A program made the translations under genes and the position numbers. Shown here in pieces: positions 33,493 to 40,985 of a stretch of 64,000 bases of DNA. A model generated the notes under the pieces. That model saw only the letters and a program-made list of their open reading frames with translations. It was not told where the DNA came from and searched no databases. Origin of the DNA: 4572-13 sp964594065 (GTDB lineage: Bacteria; Planctomycetota; Phycisphaerae; Sedimentisphaerales; Anaerohalosphaeraceae); assembly GCA_964594065.1 (NCBI GenBank), contig CAZQKX010000006.1, positions 19,711-83,710 of the forward strand, written 5' to 3'. The first letter of the stretch is position 1; each line of letters opens with the position of its first letter.

Positions 33493-33768
33493 ATGACTGG
33501 AGCAGGAGGTGCCGCGGCTTATGCCGCCATGATAAACGCTGTCACAGCGTCCGGGGCAATTGTTGAGGTAGGCCCGAATGACTTTTTGGAGATTCTCAGC
33601 CGATCCGAGTCACCGATCGTCGTCAATTCGCCCGCAGGCATGTTTGCCAAGCACAAGTACATGACCTCATATAAGGGATTGTTCTTTTATACGAAATCTG
33701 CAACACCGCTGATACTGCCAACGGACATTGAATTGGTCCATGCAAAGAAAATCTGGATTCCAACATAA
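33493..33768 (+). CDS. Small protein of unknown function
   Basis: 91 residues. Starts MTGAGGAAAYAAMINAVTASG, a Gly/Ala-rich hydrophobic stretch, then an ordered region (IVEVGPNDFLEILSRSESPIVVNSPAG, HKYMTSYKGLFFYTKSATPLILP, IELVHAKKIWIPT) that reads as a beta-rich domain of real coding character. The ATG has AGAGAC nearby. It lies 25 bases before the lipoprotein gene and may be co-transcribed. No family recognised. Confidence 0.6.
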   Translation: MTGAGGAAAYAAMINAVTASGAIVEVGPNDFLEILSRSESPIVVNSPAGMFAKHKYMTSYKGLFFYTKSATPLILPTDIELVHAKKIWIPT

Positions 33769-33793
33769 AAAAAACATTAGAAAGGAGTTTATC

Positions 33794-35425
33794 GTGAGAA
33801 AAGTTCTAACCACCCTGCTTGTTGTTACAATGTTCTCGTTGACCGGCTGTATCGAAGAGAAAAATGAATATTACGTCAATCCCGATGGTTCCGGCAAAGT
33901 GATCCATGAACTTTTCACTGTCGAGGGAAGCGAGATCAATCTGAACTTTGACGATAATGAAAGCACGAAGCCGAGCGTTGAACAGCAACTGAAAGACCTG
34001 GCCCGAGATACCATGCAAAACGCCAAAGGTATTGAAGTCTGGGCTGATGTCGAAACCGAAATAACCGACGAAGGCAAGCTGCATTTTAAAGGCACAGCCT
34101 ATTTCAAGGATGTTACAAAACTTTCTTTTGAACAGAGCGGCTTTGAGCAGGACTCGGGATTTGCCATCAGCCGTGATGATGATGGACTCCTTATTCTGGA
34201 AATGGAAACGGATAAAGAGGAAAAAACCAAAGAAGCAAAACAGCTTACTGATGAACAGGTTCGGCAGGAAATCAAAAAACAGCGGCTGAAATACGAACAA
34301 TCAAAGCCGATGATGATAGGGATCCTGAACAATTTAAAGCAAACAAATATTGTTCATTACAAGGGGCGAGTTAAAAGCAGTGTTAATTTCCAGAAAAGCG
34401 ATGGAGCTGTCACATTAATCGTTGACGGTAAAAAGATGCTCGAATATTTTGACAGCCTGATGAGCAATGATGAAAAACTGGAGCAGATGATCCGAGCCGG
34501 AAAAGATATGAATGATGAAGATTGGAACGGATATTTTGAATATACCGGTGGGACGGCAAAAGCTCCCCGTGCGGTGATCGAGTTGACCGACCCGTTGTTT
34601 GATTATAAAAAAGAAGTTGAAAAAGCCAAGGCAAATAACCCCGCGATGATCAAATCGCTTAACATAACGTCAGGAGCAGCAGTTGAAATTAAAACCGTCG
34701 AATATCAGCCCGGCATGGATATCCAGAATCTTCGAGTCGGTGGTGTACGCATCATCTTCTTTGAAGACAAAGCCATCGACTACCGTCCGTTCAATCAATT
34801 CGTGGGCTACGAAATGTCACTGGTTGGAAAACTGCCGGCACAGAACCTGCACATAGATGACGGTAATCTCACAAAAGCATTGACCCTGAGCGGACAGGAC
34901 CTTCTGCCGGAAGGTAAATTTAACCGTTCGCTGAGCTTTCTGAAAATCGCTGATGATGGAATTTCCGTTTCATTTTCGATCAAAATGCAGGTTCCTCAAG
35001 AAAATGAAAAGGGGATGGCTGAGATCGCAGGCATCGTAAAATGTTTCAAGAGTGATGGCATTAAAACGATCGACCTGGGCCTGATGGAACTCAAAAAAGG
35101 CGCTGTCAACGAAACCGAAGGCATCTCGATCCAAAAAGCCGGTAAAGCCCAGTGGACAGACCAATACGAAATCGACTTGAAACTGAAAATACTGAAGCAC
35201 ATTTTAAAAGACATTCAGCTTTTCACCAAAGACGGTAAACAAATTGAAACCAGTATCTCCGGCGGATCATCCTCAGGCGGTTACTGGCTTCACCGCGGGG
35301 TCCGAACCAAAGACCCATTACCCGAAAAAGGACGTATCGTCATCGAACTCTACGATAACCTTCAGGAGTATGAAATCCCCTTCAACCTGAAAAATATCTC
35401 CTTGACCGGAAGCCCGTTGGATTAA
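33794..35425 (+). CDS. Large lipoprotein of unknown function
   Basis: 543 residues from the GTG at 33794, chosen because AAAGGAG lies six bases upstream and the lipoprotein signal starts there (MRKVLTTLLVVTMFSLTGC, lipobox LTGC). Earlier in-frame starts would overlap the previous gene. The mature part begins EEKNEYYVNPDGSGKVIHE, has a charged helical stretch (about 155-180, KEEKTKEAKQLTDEQVRQEIKKQ) and several beta-rich segments; I see no known motif. The gene ends just before the REP cluster. Confidence 0.7.
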   Translation: MRKVLTTLLVVTMFSLTGCIEEKNEYYVNPDGSGKVIHELFTVEGSEINLNFDDNESTKPSVEQQLKDLARDTMQNAKGIEVWADVETEITDEGKLHFKGTAYFKDVTKLSFEQSGFEQDSGFAISRDDDGLLILEMETDKEEKTKEAKQLTDEQVRQEIKKQRLKYEQSKPMMIGILNNLKQTNIVHYKGRVKSSVNFQKSDGAVTLIVDGKKMLEYFDSLMSNDEKLEQMIRAGKDMNDEDWNGYFEYTGGTAKAPRAVIELTDPLFDYKKEVEKAKANNPAMIKSLNITSGAAVEIKTVEYQPGMDIQNLRVGGVRIIFFEDKAIDYRPFNQFVGYEMSLVGKLPAQNLHIDDGNLTKALTLSGQDLLPEGKFNRSLSFLKIADDGISVSFSIKMQVPQENEKGMAEIAGIVKCFKSDGIKTIDLGLMELKKGAVNETEGISIQKAGKAQWTDQYEIDLKLKILKHILKDIQLFTKDGKQIETSISGGSSSGGYWLHRGVRTKDPLPEKGRIVIELYDNLQEYEIPFNLKNISLTGSPLD

Positions 35426-35435
35426 TTTAAGTGTC

Positions 35436-35745
35436 GCCCCGCCGGGGCTTGAGGGTGTGATGTGAATCTGAGACCGGAGGTTAAAACCTCCGGCTACTAT
35501 ATAAAATCCCTCCGGGATTTAAAAACAATAAAAATTTAACTGATAGAATAAAAAAGGATGTCTCGAAGAGACCAAATACAATAGCCGGTGGTGTAAACCA
35601 CCGGAAAGAAGACAATAAATAAATTCAAAGTCCTGAAAGGACGCAACACAATAGCCGGAGGCGTGAGCCTCCGGAAAACAAGACACAAACAAGAACCAGT
35701 CCCGAAGAGCCTGCCCTGAGCAAAGCCGAACGGGGACGACACAGA
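35436..35745. repeat. Left REP hairpin cluster
   Basis: Hairpins at 35436-35448 (GCCCC/GGGGC), 35474-35493 (CCGGAGG...CCTCCGG), 35504-35520 (AAATCCC/GGGATTT), 35560-35572 (GTCTC/GAGAC), 35585-35604 (CCGGTGGT...ACCACCGG), 35631-35641 (TCCT/AGGA) and 35655-35674 (CCGGAGGC...GCCTCCGG). Then GTCCCGAAG is interrupted by about 20 bases (GCCTGCCCTGAGCAAAGCC) before GGGGACGACA. One more unit than the right cluster. Confidence 0.85.
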
Positions 35746-35760
35746 AAAGGAGGCTGTGCA

Positions 35761-36207
35761 ATGTCTTATACCAGTTTGAATTACCACGTCGTATTTTCCA
35801 CTAAAGAAAGAAGAGCCTATCTCGAAAACAAACATATCAAGGCCGTCTGCAAATACATCGGCGGCATTCTACGTAATCAAAAAGGATGCCTGCTTACGGC
35901 CAACGGAGTATCCGATCATCTTCATTTAGCAATATCACTGCATCCTGAAAAGAGTCTTTCCGAAACCGTCAAAACGGTCAAAGCGAATTCATCCCGCTGG
36001 ATTCACGACAATTATCCCGAGTTGAGCCTGTTTAGCTGGCAGGAAGGCTATTCGGCTTTTTCCGTTTCGTATTCGGGGTTGGATAAAGTACTTGCCTACA
36101 TCCGCGGGCAGGAAAATCATCATGAAAAAATGAGTTTCGGAGAAGAATTGATTTCCCTGTTGAAAAAGCATAAAATAGATTTCAAGCCGGAGTATGTGTT
36201 CGGATAA
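35761..36207 (+). CDS. rayT: REP-associated tyrosine transposase (RAYT, IS200/Y1 family)
   Basis: 148 residues. Y1 transposase fold: N-terminal YHVVFSTKERR, the HUH-type metal site in VSDHLHLAISLHP (His53-x-His55), and the C-terminal catalytic region SVSYSGLDKVLAYIRGQENHHEK with Tyr113 as the likely nucleophile. AAAAGGAGG lies eight bases before the ATG. The gene appears intact. RAYTs cleave single-stranded REP hairpins and are usually domesticated, moving REPs rather than themselves; the surrounding hairpin clusters are its probable substrate. Confidence 0.9.
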   Translation: MSYTSLNYHVVFSTKERRAYLENKHIKAVCKYIGGILRNQKGCLLTANGVSDHLHLAISLHPEKSLSETVKTVKANSSRWIHDNYPELSLFSWQEGYSAFSVSYSGLDKVLAYIRGQENHHEKMSFGEELISLLKKHKIDFKPEYVFG

Positions 36208-36213
36208 AATACC

Positions 36214-36445
36214 GCCCCGCTGGGGCTATAGGGTCCGTGGTTGTGATCCCAATACCGGAGGTTAAAACCTCCGGCTACTGTATCCTGTCCCTTCGGGACA
36301 AAAAAACACAAAATTCTAAACTTTTGAAAAAACAGCACTCAATCGAAATGAAGACTGAGAAAAGTCCTGAAAGGACGCAATATAATAGCCGGAGGCGTGA
36401 GCCTCCGGAAAGCAAGGCACAAACAAGACCGAGTCCCGAAGGGAC
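36214..36445. repeat. Right REP hairpin cluster
   Basis: Hairpins at 36214-36226 (GCCCC/GGGGC), 36255-36274 (CCGGAGG...CCTCCGG), 36286-36300 (TGTCCC/GGGACA), 36365-36375 (TCCT/AGGA), 36389-36408 (CCGGAGGC...GCCTCCGG) and 36433-36445 (GTCCC/GGGAC). The order and orientation equal those of the left cluster, as a direct repeat. Confidence 0.85.
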
Positions 36446-36494
36446 GACATAAAATGGAATTTGCACAATGAAAATTAAAAGGTTGGAGCCTAAC

Positions 36495-37337
36495 ATGAAA
36501 TATAAACCTTGTATAGCTTATTTAATCGTTATCGTAGCTATAGCTAATTTCTCGTGCATCTCGAATTCGGAAGTTGTCTCAAATGATCCACATGCAAATA
36601 AAGCCCTCGATATTTCATTTGAATTGCCCAAAAGTGAAATAAAATATAGTGGAACTTATCAACAGAAAGGTGATGGCCCATTAGGTCCGATGGATATCAA
36701 TGGCAATGCCACCATGACACTCAAACCATCAAATAAATGGCCTATATATTCCAGTTTAACATTACATTTAACGCATGCAAAAATCGTTGACTACAAAGAA
36801 GAGTGGCAGGAAGCGGGCACGGACGACTTGCCCCCTCCCATGACATTACCTGCATTTACTTTCGATAAATATGGCCATTCGAAAAGCTCTTATCATATCG
36901 GGGAGATGCCTTTAAGCATGGTTGGTGACCTCTGGCCATTACCACCCAAACCACTAAAAATCAGTCACCCATATAAAGAACAAATCACACAGAAGAAATA
37001 TGATTTCCGGGAGCATGGTGAAGGCACAAGAGAAATTAAATTTCCTGGTTATGAAACGATAAATAAAAAAGAATATTTGTGCATTAATATTCACACTACT
37101 GTCGATGTTGAATTTGAGAAAGATGAACCACTATTTATTTTAACTATTGATTCTAAAGTTTTGTGGGATACAACCGACAATCTGCCTTTTAAAGTAACAC
37201 AGAAAGCTAACTGGAAAGGAACCTTTAAAGTATCAGACTCTGAACAAAAAGACTTTAATCATGTTATGATTTTAAATCTTAAAAGAACTTTTACGGAACA
37301 AACAAATGAAAATCAAAGACATCGCAAATGCCATTGA
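36495..37337 (+). CDS. Lipoprotein of unknown function
   Basis: 280 residues from the ATG at 36495 with GGAG eight bases upstream; the earlier ATG at 36468 has no ribosome-binding site. Signal MKYKPCIAYLIVIVAIANFSC with a lipoprotein-type Cys. The mature part looks beta-rich (KYSGTYQQKGDGPLGPMDIN, TMTLKPSNKWPIYSSLTLHL, FEKDEPLFILTIDSKVLWD). AT-rich relative to the next gene. Its 3' end overlaps the NIF3 start by 32 bases in another frame, which is a little unusual and may mean the C-terminus has been extended by loss of an earlier stop. Confidence 0.65.
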   Translation: MKYKPCIAYLIVIVAIANFSCISNSEVVSNDPHANKALDISFELPKSEIKYSGTYQQKGDGPLGPMDINGNATMTLKPSNKWPIYSSLTLHLTHAKIVDYKEEWQEAGTDDLPPPMTLPAFTFDKYGHSKSSYHIGEMPLSMVGDLWPLPPKPLKISHPYKEQITQKKYDFREHGEGTREIKFPGYETINKKEYLCINIHTTVDVEFEKDEPLFILTIDSKVLWDTTDNLPFKVTQKANWKGTFKVSDSEQKDFNHVMILNLKRTFTEQTNENQRHRKCH

Positions 37338-38418
37338 ACAAATCGCGCCGTTGGGGTTGGCGCAGGATTGGGATAATGTCGGCCTCTTGATCGGCAATCC
37401 TGAAAAAAATATCAAAAAGATACTGATCACCATAGACACAACGATGGCGGTCGTCGAAGAAGCCAAGGCACAGAAGGCCGACTTGATCCTGTCGTATCAT
37501 CCGGTCATCTGGGATGGGCTCAAGCACATTACGGCAACCGGCCCCAACGCCAACGTCTATGAATTGATCCGCTCCGGTATTGGCGTCTTTTCGATTCACA
37601 CCGCACTGGATATCGCCGTCGGCGGCGTTAATGACGCGCTGGCCGGCATCCTCGGCATTGACGATCCCAAGCCCATCGGCGATTATGTCGCTAACCCGGC
37701 CGGACCGCAGTACAAGCTCATCACGTTCATCCCGGACAACGCCGTCAACGAAGTCACCGACGCTCTCTACGCCGCGGGGGCGGGCGCGATCGGCAACTAT
37801 TCCAATTGCGGCTTCATGCACGAAGGCGTCGGCACGTTCAAACCGCTGAAAGGCGCAACCCCCGCCATCGGCAAGCAAGGTAAAATCGAGCGTGTCAGTG
37901 AGATCCGGCTGGAAACCGTGATACCCGCCGGCAAAGTCGCCGCGGTCATCGCTGCCCTGCGACAATCCCATCCCTATGAAAGCCCGGCGTTCGACATCTT
38001 CCAGCACCACGACGTCGAGAACAAACTGGGCCTGGGCCGCATCGGGATGCTCAAAAAGCCCCTGTCGATACCAAAAGCCATCGAAAATATCAAAGCCGTC
38101 ACCGGATGCAAGGCCGTCGGCATCGTCGGCCCCGCCAGGCGAACCGTCAAAAAAGCGGCCGTCTGTGCCGGTTCCTGCGGCAAAATACTCAACTCCGTCA
38201 TCGATGCCGGCTGCGATCTGTACCTGACCGGTGAACTGAAACACCATCAGGCATTGGCCGCTCAGGAAGCCGGATTGACCTGTATTTGCCTGTCTCATAC
38301 GGTTTCTGAACGATTTGCACTGAAAAATCTTGCAAAACAATTGAAAAATCGCCTCAAAAACGTCACAATAGCCCTCAGCAAAAAAGACCGCGATCCATTT
38401 GTATGGATCAATGTTTAA
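37306..38418 (+). CDS. NIF3/YbgI-family dinuclear-metal protein
   Basis: 370 residues, the long form with an inserted domain. N-terminal half-domain with metal ligands in DWDNVGLLIG, ILITIDTT, LILSYHPVIWDGL and VFSIHTALDIAVGGVND; inserted CutA-like domain about 138-230 (YKLITFIPDNAVNEVTDALYAAGAGAIGNYSNC, VAAVIAALRQSHPYESPAFDI); second half-domain with DLYLTGELKHHQAL and CLSHTVSERFAL carrying further ligands. Sometimes annotated as GTP cyclohydrolase 1 type 2, but the enzymatic role of the family is unsettled. It precedes scpB and mutY on the same strand and is probably co-transcribed. Confidence 0.9.
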   Translation: MKIKDIANAIEQIAPLGLAQDWDNVGLLIGNPEKNIKKILITIDTTMAVVEEAKAQKADLILSYHPVIWDGLKHITATGPNANVYELIRSGIGVFSIHTALDIAVGGVNDALAGILGIDDPKPIGDYVANPAGPQYKLITFIPDNAVNEVTDALYAAGAGAIGNYSNCGFMHEGVGTFKPLKGATPAIGKQGKIERVSEIRLETVIPAGKVAAVIAALRQSHPYESPAFDIFQHHDVENKLGLGRIGMLKKPLSIPKAIENIKAVTGCKAVGIVGPARRTVKKAAVCAGSCGKILNSVIDAGCDLYLTGELKHHQALAAQEAGLTCICLSHTVSERFALKNLAKQLKNRLKNVTIALSKKDRDPFVWINV

Positions 38419-38444
38419 TTTTGAATTTTTAATTATAAATTGCG
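38417..38444. repeat. Short 7-base AT-rich tandem array
   Basis: AATTTTG, AATTTTT, AATTATA, AATTGCG between NIF3 and scpB, just before the chosen scpB start. Confidence 0.45.
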
Positions 38445-38452
38445 GAAACAAT

Positions 38453-39172
38453 ATGACACCAGACGAAAAGATTGAACAACCGGAAACAATCGAGACGGAA
38501 GCGATAGTCGAAGAAACACAGGAATCCGGCCCAATATCGGAGGATATGGAAGAAGAACGTAGGGTGGGCCATGCCCCCCAAGCGGAAACCGAACCGGATG
38601 ATGAAGATATGGACGACGAGGAACCTTCCGAAGAGATCGACGAGATCGAAGCGACGCTGGAAACGGTCGCCGAGGCCGTCCTGTTCGCCAGCGATGAACC
38701 GCTGAGCCCCAAGCGGCTGGTGGATATCGCCGAGGCCGGTTCGGTTAAACGCATTCGCCAGTGCGTCAAAGCACTGAATAAAAAATATCGTGAAACAGGC
38801 ATCTCCTTCCGCATTGAAAAGATTTCCGGCGGCTACCAGATGATGACCCTGCCGGCCTTTAATCCGTGGATCAGCAAACTCATCAAGGTGCGTTCGGATC
38901 ATAAACTCACACCGGCCGCACTGGAAACACTGGCCATCGTCGCCTACAAACAACCCATCATCCGCGCTGATGTCGAAGCCATCCGCGGCGTCGCCTCCGG
39001 CGAGATCCTGCGAAACCTGATGTACAAGGGCCTGGTCAAGATTGTCGGACGTGCTGAGATACTGGGCCGGCCCATGCTGTACGGAACGACCAAAAAATTC
39101 CTCGATGTCTTCGGATTGAATACCCTCAAAGACCTGCCCAAAATTGAAGAACTCAAAGCCCCAAGCCAGTAA
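38453..39172 (+). CDS. scpB: Segregation and condensation protein ScpB
   Basis: 239 residues from the ATG at 38453. The ScpB core (about 63-235: LETVAEAVLFASDEPLSPKRL, FRIEKISGGYQMMT, LTPAALETLAIVAYKQPIIRADVEAIRGV, GLVKIVGRAEILGRPMLYGTTKKFLDVF) is a double winged-helix that binds SMC-ScpA. The N-terminal 60 residues are a strongly acidic tail (EDMEEERR, DDEDMDDEEPSEEIDE). Within it, GTAGGGTGGGCCATGCCCCCC encodes RRVGHAPQ and looks like a repeat fragment caught in the coding sequence. No scpA is adjacent. Overlaps mutY by 29 bases. Confidence 0.92.
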   Translation: MTPDEKIEQPETIETEAIVEETQESGPISEDMEEERRVGHAPQAETEPDDEDMDDEEPSEEIDEIEATLETVAEAVLFASDEPLSPKRLVDIAEAGSVKRIRQCVKALNKKYRETGISFRIEKISGGYQMMTLPAFNPWISKLIKVRSDHKLTPAALETLAIVAYKQPIIRADVEAIRGVASGEILRNLMYKGLVKIVGRAEILGRPMLYGTTKKFLDVFGLNTLKDLPKIEELKAPSQ

Positions 39173-40223
39173 GATTCAAGCACCCCTGCTCAAATGGTTT
39201 CGTGCCAATGCCCGTGACCTGCCGTGGCGACGAAATCGCTCGCCGTATGCAGTTTGGGTTTCCGAAATTATGCTCCAGCAAACACAAGTCGCCACGGTCA
39301 TTGATTACTTCAACCGATTCCTGAAACGTTTTCCCACCGTTGAAAAGCTGGCCCGCGCCAGGCAGGATACGGTGTTGAAACTATGGGAGGGCCTGGGGTA
39401 TTACAGCCGGGGCCGCAATCTGCACAAGGCCGCGAAAACCATCGTCACCGAATACGATGGCCAACTGCCGGACACCGTCGACGGACTGCAGAAGATCCCC
39501 GGCATCGGACGCTACACCGCCGGGGCGATTGCCAGCATCGCATTCAGTAAGCCCGCCCCTATTCTCGACGGCAATGTCATCCGCGTTTTGTGCCGCGTCT
39601 TTCGCATCAAAAGCAATCCCAAAGACACCGCCGTCAAAAACAAACTCTGGCAACTGGCCGATACGCTGGTGCATACCAAACACCCCGGCGACTTCAACGA
39701 AGCCATGATGGAACTGGGAGCACTGGTCTGCACGCCCATTGCCCCGGCGTGCCAAGCATGCCCCTTGATGAAAGTTTGCGCCGCCTTTAAGCATAACGAA
39801 CAGGACAGTCTTCCGGTCAAACAAAAGCAAGCTCAGCTGCCGCACTATACCATCGTCGTCGGCATCGTTTTTAAAGATGACAAAATCCTCATCGACAAAC
39901 GCAGGCAAAACGCCCTGCTCGGCGGTTTGTGGGAGTTTCCCGGCGGCAAGAAAAAGAAAACCGAATCGTTCAAACAGGCCGTCGCCCGTGAAGTCAAAGA
40001 AGAAGCCGGCATCACTATCGAAGTCGGCAAACGCCTGTGCATCGTCAAACACACGTACTCACATTTTAAGATCACTCTGCACGCCTATCTGTGCGACTAT
40101 AAAAACGGCACCGCAAAACCACTCGGCTGCGATGCCGTTAAATGGATTGTACCCAAAAACCTGACCAAATACGCTTTTCCCGCGGCAAACTCAAAGATCA
40201 TCAAGAAACTGGATCTTTCTTAA
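39144..40223 (+). CDS. mutY: A/G-specific adenine glycosylase MutY with intact Nudix box
   Basis: 359 residues from a TTG at 39144 inside the scpB 3' end. Removes A opposite 8-oxoG. Catalytic Glu41 in EIMLQQTQVATV, HhH LQKIPGIGRYTAGAIASIAF and Asp142 in ILDGNVIRVLCR; the 4Fe-4S ligands are Cys196, 203, 206 and 212 (C-x6-C-x2-C-x5-C). The C-terminal MutT-like domain (about 233-359) carries an unbroken Nudix signature, Gly268 to Ile290 (GX5EX7REVXEEXGI), usually degenerate in MutY. It may therefore also hydrolyse a damaged dNTP; that is inference. Translationally coupled to scpB. Confidence 0.94.
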   Translation: MKNSKPQASKIQAPLLKWFRANARDLPWRRNRSPYAVWVSEIMLQQTQVATVIDYFNRFLKRFPTVEKLARARQDTVLKLWEGLGYYSRGRNLHKAAKTIVTEYDGQLPDTVDGLQKIPGIGRYTAGAIASIAFSKPAPILDGNVIRVLCRVFRIKSNPKDTAVKNKLWQLADTLVHTKHPGDFNEAMMELGALVCTPIAPACQACPLMKVCAAFKHNEQDSLPVKQKQAQLPHYTIVVGIVFKDDKILIDKRRQNALLGGLWEFPGGKKKKTESFKQAVAREVKEEAGITIEVGKRLCIVKHTYSHFKITLHAYLCDYKNGTAKPLGCDAVKWIVPKNLTKYAFPAANSKIIKKLDLS

Positions 40224-40294
40224 AAAACATCATTTTTTCCGAAACACTTTGGAATGTCACCCATCTTATCTTTCAGTAAACGCATAAATATCAC

Positions 40295-40322
40295 TTGCAA
40301 CACCGGATGTTTTCGCTACAAT
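40295..40322 (+). promoter_or_regulatory. Sigma70 promoter of the NfeD-flotillin operon
   Basis: TTGCAA (40295-40300), a 16-base spacer and TACAAT (40317-40322), 30 bases before the ATG; AGGGAGG lies between as the ribosome-binding site. Confidence 0.7.
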
Positions 40323-40351
40323 TTAACGAAAACATAAGGGAGGTATAAATT

Positions 40352-40972
40352 ATGCTCGCAATATTGGAAAGCATTACAGGTCTGGAACTCGTGTTTGTCA
40401 TTTGTGCCGCATTCGGCGGATCTCTGTTTGTGGTACGTCTGATCCTGATGTTTATGGGTGCAGCGGATTCGGAGGCCCCGGACGGAATGGACGTCGATGG
40501 CATTGATGTTGATTCCGCAGACGGTTTTGATGCAGATGCCGGCGATGTGTCCGACACCGACATCAGCTTTAAGCTGCTGTCACTGCAGGGCATTACCGCT
40601 TTTTTCATGATGTTCGGCCTGGTCGGCTGGGCCGTTATCCGCCAGGGAGAGTATCCCCCGCTTGTTCCGATTGCCAGTGGAACAGTTGGAGGACTTGCAA
40701 CGATCTGGGTCATGAAAAGAATCTTTCAGTTTGCAACGTCGCTCCAGTCCAGCGGCACAATGGATCTGAATAATGCTATCGGGCAGGAAGGGACGGTTTA
40801 CCTGACCATCCGGCCGGGGGATATCGGCAAGGTACAAGTCAATGTCCAGAACAGCCTGTCGGTCTTAAATGCCATTACCGAAGACGATGAAGAAATAAAA
40901 ACCGGCGCCGATGTCCGTGTCGTGAAAATAAAAGCAGACAAGCTCGTTGTGGAAAAATTAAGCTCTCAATAG
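40352..40972 (+). CDS. NfeD/YuaF-like membrane protein, flotillin partner
   Basis: 206 residues. TM about 12-36, an Asp-rich loop (GMDVDGIDVDSADGFDADAGDVSDTD, shown in parts: VDGIDVDSADGFDAD), TMs at about 80-98 and 105-125, then a C-terminal OB-like domain (AIGQEGTVYLTIRPGDIGKVQVNVQNS, GADVRVVKIKADKLVVEKL) as in NfeD/YuaF. It lies 13 bases before the flotillin gene; NfeD-type genes pair with flotillins (yuaF-floT) and act in membrane microdomain organisation. Confidence 0.85.
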   Translation: MLAILESITGLELVFVICAAFGGSLFVVRLILMFMGAADSEAPDGMDVDGIDVDSADGFDADAGDVSDTDISFKLLSLQGITAFFMMFGLVGWAVIRQGEYPPLVPIASGTVGGLATIWVMKRIFQFATSLQSSGTMDLNNAIGQEGTVYLTIRPGDIGKVQVNVQNSLSVLNAITEDDEEIKTGADVRVVKIKADKLVVEKLSSQ

Positions 40973-40985
40973 AAAGGAGGAACTT

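Larger units (their letters stand above)
35436..36445 (+). mobile_element. REP-associated transposase locus flanked by matching REP hairpin clusters
   Basis: A RAYT gene (35761-36207) lies between two clusters with the same order of hairpins: GCCCCG hairpin, CCGGAGG-TTAAAA-CCTCCGG, a short Pu/Py hairpin, an AT-rich spacer, TCCTGAAAGGA-CGCAA, GCCGGAGGC-GTGA-GCCTCCGG, and GTCCCGAAGGGAC. This is the expected arrangement for RAYTs, which act on REP/BIME sequences. No IS200 terminal structures beyond these hairpins were seen. Confidence 0.8.

Noticed and set aside
35436..36445. Possible CRISPR array
   Set aside because: The repeats are hairpins of several types with irregular spacing around a RAYT gene and no unique spacers; REP elements explain them.
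37291..38814. 507-codon open frame on the minus strand
   Set aside because: It lies opposite NIF3 and scpB, which have clear family motifs. The reading is an artefact of GC-skewed codon use; there is no ribosome-binding site or protein-like pattern.
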